Shown here piece after piece: positions 4,909 to 8,902 of a stretch of 8,902 nt of DNA. Within the stretch, counting starts at the first letter, position 1. Every line of letters begins with the position of its first letter. The notes below the pieces were generated by a model. It was given only the letters and a program-made list of their open reading frames with translations, did no database searches and was not told the DNA's origin. Source of the stretch: Caldifarciminota bacterium. GTDB lineage: Bacteria > Hydrothermota > Hydrothermia > B15-G9 > WFZT01. The stretch lies in NCBI GenBank assembly GCA_026991055.1, contig JALXCE010000024.1, positions 1-8,902 of the forward strand, read 5' to 3'. A program made the position numbers and the translations under genes.

Positions 4909-6676
4909 TCCCTTTGCCCCTGTATTTTTTGAGTAAAATCACGAAAGCTGTTCCTACTCCCTCATAAGAATACAATTTTAGTTCACCACCGTTCAATTCC
5001 ACAAGTCTTTTAACAATGCTCAAGCCAATACCTGTCCCCTCTTTTTTAGTTGTAAAAAATGGCAGGAAGACCCTGTCGATATCCTCATAAGGAATTCCAG
5101 GGCCGTTGTCCTCGACTATAACCGCAACTTCATCTTCTTTAATTTCCAGTGGAATTTCATGCCCGGTTTTGTTAAAGATAACATAAGGCTTTGTACCATC
5201 GGCAAGAACTATGCTGATAAATCCTTTCTTTTTCTCAGATCCGATAATCGCCTCGTAGGCATTTCTCACCAGATTAAGTAAAACCTGCTCAAGATTGCTT
5301 TTGCTAAATTCTACAAAGACGTCAGGACTTGCAATGTTTGAAATCAAGTAGTTAACTGCTTCAACATCCGCAATTGCCTGAGCCGCATTCTGTGCAATAG
5401 TTGAGAACTCTTTGCCAATAGGAAAGATCGAAGGTTTAAAATCACCGCCACTTGTAAACATTTGGAGAGTATCAACGAAATTAGTGATCCTTACGATGTC
5501 CTCTTCTGCAACTTCAAAAATGTCCTTCTCATTGGGAGTGAGCTCAAGGTTGTTCCTTCTAAAAATTTCCTGAGCCTTCCCAATGGCGACGCTCAATGAA
5601 TTTAAAGGTATTCTTATCTCATGACCTATCTGGGCTGTAAATTCTCCGATGGCTGAGTATCTATCCTTTACCCTCAATCTTCTTTCCATCTCCTTAACTT
5701 CAGTTATATCCTGGAAAACAACGATCACGTATTTTATGTTCTCGTCCAGCTCGTCCCATACGTAGGAAAGTGAAAGACCTATGGGTTTCGCCTTCTTTTC
5801 GCACTTTATGGTGATTTCTTCCCTGTCAATGGTGTCCAGATTTTTTATTGCATTTTCCAGCTTTTCTGCAAAGTCAGGTTTCAACATTTTGAGTTCATCC
5901 ATGTTAGTTGGCGGAATTTTCTTGAGCCCCAGAATGGTCTTTGCTGAATTGTTGAGGTAGAGAATGTTTCCCCGGGGATCAAACACGATAAGTCCGCTAT
6001 TGAGACTGTCCACGATGTTTTTGAGGTCTACCTTGGCCTGAGCCGCCTCAGCCTTGGCTTCCTGTGCCTCAATTTTTGACCTCTCCAGAAATCTACTCGC
6101 GTAGGTGAGAAGAGCACCTACAACCATAAAGAAGATTACTTTGAGGGTGACGATCACGTTGATCTGGAGTGAGCGAAGTTTCTTTAGGTCCTCAGGGGAG
6201 ATAAAGCCTTTGTAAGGTGTATTGATCCCGAAGTAGTTAAGAGTGGCAATGGCAAATACGGTTAAAATCACCAGTGTTGTGAAGAATATCACGCCTTCAT
6301 AGGCAAAAAAGCCAAATGCCTCAAAGAGGATGAAAAAGTAGAGATAAAGAAAATCGCTGAATATTCCGCCTGTGAAGAAGACCGTCGTGGTGATGATGAT
6401 GTAGTCCAGGAAGAGTGACAGTGCAACGTATTCATGTGCGAGGTCGTTGTTTTTAAATCTGTCGTAGAAATGAAGTGATAAAATTGAAATGCCCAGAAAA
6501 ATGAGGACGAGAAGACCGATTTGACCTGATGAATGGTGTTTTAGAAGTGGATAAACGGACAGCAAAATTGCAGCCACTATCAGGACGCGGGATAAGGTTA
6601 CAAGTTTGAAAATTGCTATTGAGTCCCGCTTGAAGAAAAAGTCGTCTGCGAATAAATTCCGCGATGAAAATCTCAT
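4880..6676 (-). CDS. pilS: membrane sensor histidine kinase, PilS-like (six helices, PAS, HisKA, HATPase)
   Basis: The 598-residue protein has six likely transmembrane helices (about 28-46, 52-70, 83-101, 105-124, 127-148, 172-194). A short Ala/Glu/Lys-rich coiled segment (197-220) and a PAS domain (220-327, ending FQDITEVKEME) follow. Next comes a HisKA helix with H352 in IGHEIRIPLNS (350-360) and a HATPase domain with N-box LLNLVRNAYEA (466-476), DNGPGIP (523-529), FLPFFTTK (537-544) and GTGIGLS (547-553). Six-helix topology, PAS and pilus context fit PilS, which controls pilin transcription through PilR. The catalytic core is complete, but residue 356 is Ile where the H-box normally has Asn; the side chain at that position is needed for phosphatase activity in HisKA kinases. 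The ATG overlaps the pilC stop (ATGA) without a clear Shine-Dalgarno site, and the 3' end overlaps the regulator gene by 29 bases. Confidence 0.9.
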   Translation of the reverse strand: MRFSSRNLFADDFFFKRDSIAIFKLVTLSRVLIVAAILLSVYPLLKHHSSGQIGLLVLIFLGISILSLHFYDRFKNNDLAHEYVALSLFLDYIIITTTVFFTGGIFSDFLYLYFFILFEAFGFFAYEGVIFFTTLVILTVFAIATLNYFGINTPYKGFISPEDLKKLRSLQINVIVTLKVIFFMVVGALLTYASRFLERSKIEAQEAKAEAAQAKVDLKNIVDSLNSGLIVFDPRGNILYLNNSAKTILGLKKIPPTNMDELKMLKPDFAEKLENAIKNLDTIDREEITIKCEKKAKPIGLSLSYVWDELDENIKYVIVVFQDITEVKEMERRLRVKDRYSAIGEFTAQIGHEIRIPLNSLSVAIGKAQEIFRRNNLELTPNEKDIFEVAEEDIVRITNFVDTLQMFTSGGDFKPSIFPIGKEFSTIAQNAAQAIADVEAVNYLISNIASPDVFVEFSKSNLEQVLLNLVRNAYEAIIGSEKKKGFISIVLADGTKPYVIFNKTGHEIPLEIKEDEVAVIVEDNGPGIPYEDIDRVFLPFFTTKKEGTGIGLSIVKRLVELNGGELKLYSYEGVGTAFVILLKKYRGKGNGERENPVS

Positions 6677-7863
6677 TTTATTGCCGAGGCGAGATTGAAT
6701 ATTGGCAAGTACATTGCAAGAAGAATACCACCAACCACTCCCCCGATAAATACGAGCATTACGGGTTCAATTATAGATGTCAGTGCGCTTGTCGCGGCAT
6801 CCACCTCTTCTTCGTAAAAATCTGAGACCTTGTTAAGCATATCACTCAATCTACCGGTTTTCTCACCGATCTCGATGAGCTGCGTCACAAGAGGAGGGAA
6901 TACACCGCTCTGTCTCAGGGGCCCCGCAATACTTTTACCTTCACCTACACTCTTTCTGGCTTTCAAGATAGCGGTTTCAATTACATAGTTACCTGCTGTC
7001 TGGGCTGAAATCTCGAGCGCATCAAGGATGGAGACGCCACTATTGACGAGTACCCCGAGAGTCCTTGTGAATCTTGCTATTGCGTTTTTCTTTATTAAAT
7101 TACCGAAAATCGGCATTCTCAGAACGATGTTGTCCCAGATTTTCTTACCGCCCGGAGAATTTTTCCATCGCTTGAAAGCGTATGCCGCTACTATCGTTCC
7201 CACAGTGAGGTAAATTATGTTGTGTCGCAGGTAGTTGCTTAAATTCATAACAAACTGCGTTGGGCCGGGGAGTTTCATTCCGACACTTTCGTAGAGTGAT
7301 GCAAAGGTTGGAATGAGGAAAATCAGGAGTATCAAGACAACAATGATGGCGATAAAGAAAATTACAACCGGATAGGCCATTGCGGATTTAATCTTTGACC
7401 TGAGCTTGTAAATCTTTTCATAATGCTCTGAAATTTTCATAAGGGTTTCTGCAAGGATACCCCCTGTCTCTCCTACCTCTATCATGCTAATGGCGAGAGG
7501 CCCAAATACCTTCGAATATTTTTTCATTGCCGAGGTGAGGGTTTTACCCTGCTCCACCTCAGTCCTGATGTCAATCAATATGTTTTTAAGCCTTTTATTT
7601 GAAGTTTGCTCGGCAAGGATGAATAGGGTTTCCACCACCGGTATGCCGGCGTTCAGCATGGTGGAAAACTGCCTTGTTACAATTGAGAGGTCCCGGTAGG
7701 AAACACCACCAAAGAGAGAGAATCCTCCGGGCTTCTCACGAATTTCAAATACTCCAATACCCTTGGAGCGAAGCTTATCTACAGCCTCGTTTACATTTTT
7801 CGCTCTTATGCTGCCTTTAACGATTTTTCCTGACTGTGTTCCCTGCCAGACAAACGTTGGCAT
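6673..7863 (-). CDS. pilC: type IV pilus inner-membrane platform protein PilC (GspF family)
   Basis: This 396-residue protein is full length for the family. The N-terminal segment (MPTFVWQGTQ, then AKNVNEAVDKLRSKGI) is followed by two repeated GspF domains at about 62-185 and 265-388. Each carries the typical motifs: LNAGIPVVETL with MIEVGETGG (128-135), and LVNSGVSILDAL with LIEIGEKTG (329-337). Three transmembrane helices are visible (about 165-186, 214-231, 367-388). PilC is the membrane platform on which the PilB and PilT ATPases act to extrude or reabsorb pilin subunits. The ATG shares one base with the pilT TAA stop (TAATG), and the gene overlaps the kinase by four bases. A type II secretion GspF protein is the alternative, but the adjacent pilT and pilSR-like genes argue for pili. 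Confidence 0.95.
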   Translation of the reverse strand: MPTFVWQGTQSGKIVKGSIRAKNVNEAVDKLRSKGIGVFEIREKPGGFSLFGGVSYRDLSIVTRQFSTMLNAGIPVVETLFILAEQTSNKRLKNILIDIRTEVEQGKTLTSAMKKYSKVFGPLAISMIEVGETGGILAETLMKISEHYEKIYKLRSKIKSAMAYPVVIFFIAIIVVLILLIFLIPTFASLYESVGMKLPGPTQFVMNLSNYLRHNIIYLTVGTIVAAYAFKRWKNSPGGKKIWDNIVLRMPIFGNLIKKNAIARFTRTLGVLVNSGVSILDALEISAQTAGNYVIETAILKARKSVGEGKSIAGPLRQSGVFPPLVTQLIEIGEKTGRLSDMLNKVSDFYEEEVDAATSALTSIIEPVMLVFIGGVVGGILLAMYLPIFNLASAIK

Positions 7864-8902
7864 TATCGACCTATCAGCACGGTTTGTTTGTACATTCTCT
7901 CAAGCTCTTCCTTATTCGGGGAATTCAGAATAGCCACGTCAAATGTAATTAATCTTTTCTTCAAAAGTTCGAGTAGAGACATATTCATTGTCATCATTCC
8001 CAGCTTCCTATTGGTCTGAATCACTCCGTAAATCTCGTGGATTCTCGATTCTCTGATCATTGTCCTGATAGCTGGAGTTACGACCATAATCTCAGTGGCA
8101 AGGACCATTCCCTTACCGTCCGCCCTTGGCAGGAGTTTTTGAGAAACAGCACCTCTCAACACCTGAGATATCTGGACTCTGACCTGATCCTGCTGGTGTG
8201 GTGGAAAAACGTCTATCATTCGGTTGACCGTCTCTGCCACTGAGCTGGTATGAAGAGTTGCGAGGACGAGGTGACCGGTTTCTGCAGCAGTGAGGGCTGC
8301 TTCAATGGTTTCAAGGTCTCTCATCTCACCGATCATGATGACATCAGGGTCCTGCCTCAAGGCATACTTTAAAGCGTTTGCAAATGTCAGCGTATCCTGA
8401 CCCACTTCTCTTTGAACCACTATGGATTTCTTGTTTTTGTGAAGATATTCAATAGGGTCTTCCACTGTGATGATGTGCAGGGCCTTCTCTGAGTTAATTT
8501 TGTCGATCATTGCGGCGAGAGTGGTTGATTTACCACTGCCCGTGGGTCCTGTAACCAGGACAAGTCCTGTGTTATGGTTTGTAAAATCAATGATGGCTTT
8601 GGGAAGTCCAAGCTTTTCAGCAGAGGGTACTTCTATTGGTATTCGTCTGATGGCTATTGCTACGGTTCCCCTCTGAAAAAATGCATTTGCCCTAAATCTA
8701 CTCAACTTTGGTATGGATATTGCAAAGTCCAGCTCCCTATTTTCCTCAAACTTCTTTTTCTGAAACTCTGTCAGAATGTTGTAAACGAGCAGTCGCGTGT
8801 CATTGCCCGTGAGGACCGGGAACTGTCGCATTGGAATGAGCTTTTGATTTATCCTTAAAACAGGAGGTGCCCCGGCACTTATATGAAGGTCCGAGGCATT
8901 TA
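7863..8902 (-). CDS. pilT: type IV pilus twitching motility ATPase PilT (5' end beyond window)
   Basis: The window shows 345 residues, nearly the whole protein. The frame runs through the right edge: codons above the first in-frame ATG (8829-8831) encode NASDLHISAGAPPVLRINQK, the conserved PilT N-terminus, so that ATG is internal and roughly 10-20 residues are missing. Numbered from the first visible residue, Walker A GPTGSGKS is at 118-125, the Asp box VEDPIEY at 146-152, Walker B DVIMIGEMRD at 186-195 and the His box GHLVLATLHT at 209-218. The PilT C-terminal signature is AIRTMIRE (277-284), where the Pseudomonas-type form is AIRNLIRE. These separate it from PilB and GspE. PilT is a cytoplasmic hexameric ATPase that powers pilus retraction. 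It is the first visible gene of the pilTC-kinase-regulator set; pilB may lie upstream. Confidence 0.95.
   Translation of the reverse strand, partial: NASDLHISAGAPPVLRINQKLIPMRQFPVLTGNDTRLLVYNILTEFQKKKFEENRELDFAISIPKLSRFRANAFFQRGTVAIAIRRIPIEVPSAEKLGLPKAIIDFTNHNTGLVLVTGPTGSGKSTTLAAMIDKINSEKALHIITVEDPIEYLHKNKKSIVVQREVGQDTLTFANALKYALRQDPDVIMIGEMRDLETIEAALTAAETGHLVLATLHTSSVAETVNRMIDVFPPHQQDQVRVQISQVLRGAVSQKLLPRADGKGMVLATEIMVVTPAIRTMIRESRIHEIYGVIQTNRKLGMMTMNMSLLELLKKRLITFDVAILNSPNKEELERMYKQTVLIGR

Noticed and set aside
7863..8831. PilT starting at the ATG at 8829-8831
   Set aside because: The same frame continues upstream with the conserved ASDLHIS...PPVLRI PilT N-terminus, so this ATG is internal and the gene runs off the window.
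8467..8858. Plus-strand frames opposite pilT
   Set aside because: They are shadows of the Walker A region and N-terminal domain of PilT and have no independent motif support.

Overview
The window looks like chromosomal DNA of a Gram-negative bacterium. All eight genes I can support lie on the minus strand, so transcription runs from the right end to the left. An LpxH-type lipid A enzyme implies an outer membrane. Its long-form sequence (GNHD motif, HPD...SR.SR segment) and a YPNP-type C-terminal sorting tail on an exported protein both point toward the Bacteroidetes/FCB side of the tree or an allied uncultivated phylum such as WOR-3. This placement is an inference from gene style and is low confidence.

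Right part (8902 to 3511): a type IV pilus cluster. It holds a pilT retraction ATPase (its 5' end is off the window), a pilC platform protein, a PilS-like six-helix membrane histidine kinase and a PilR-like sigma-54 activator. Every junction overlaps (1, 4 and 29 bases), so this is a tightly coupled operon. The kinase has an intact catalytic core, but its H-box reads HEIRIPL instead of HEIRNPL. It therefore lacks the Asn/Thr that HisKA-family kinases need for phosphatase activity.

Middle (3510 to 2383): after a 22-base gap holding a small hairpin plus T-run come an unrecognised four-helix membrane protein and lpxH. Both start at TTG and they are joined by a TTGA stop/start overlap. LpxH cleaves UDP-2,3-diacylglucosamine during lipid A synthesis.

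Intergenic region (2382 to 2202): 181 bases with no convincing gene. It holds two small back-to-back hairpins at the lpxH stop codon, a striking GC-rich palindrome (15-bp perfect arms inside a longer imperfect stem), and a possible promoter for the next gene.

Left part (2201 to 1): an exported FG-GAP/VCBS beta-propeller protein with an apparent ASPIC/UnbV-like module and a T9SS-like tail. One base later begins the N-terminal half of a class II CCA-adding/poly(A) polymerase-type nucleotidyltransferase, cut by the window edge.

I found no tRNA or rRNA genes, CRISPR arrays, insertion sequences or phage genes. The most distinctive points are the natural H-box substitution in the pilus kinase, the domain mosaic of the propeller protein, the palindrome, and the unknown membrane protein coupled to lpxH.
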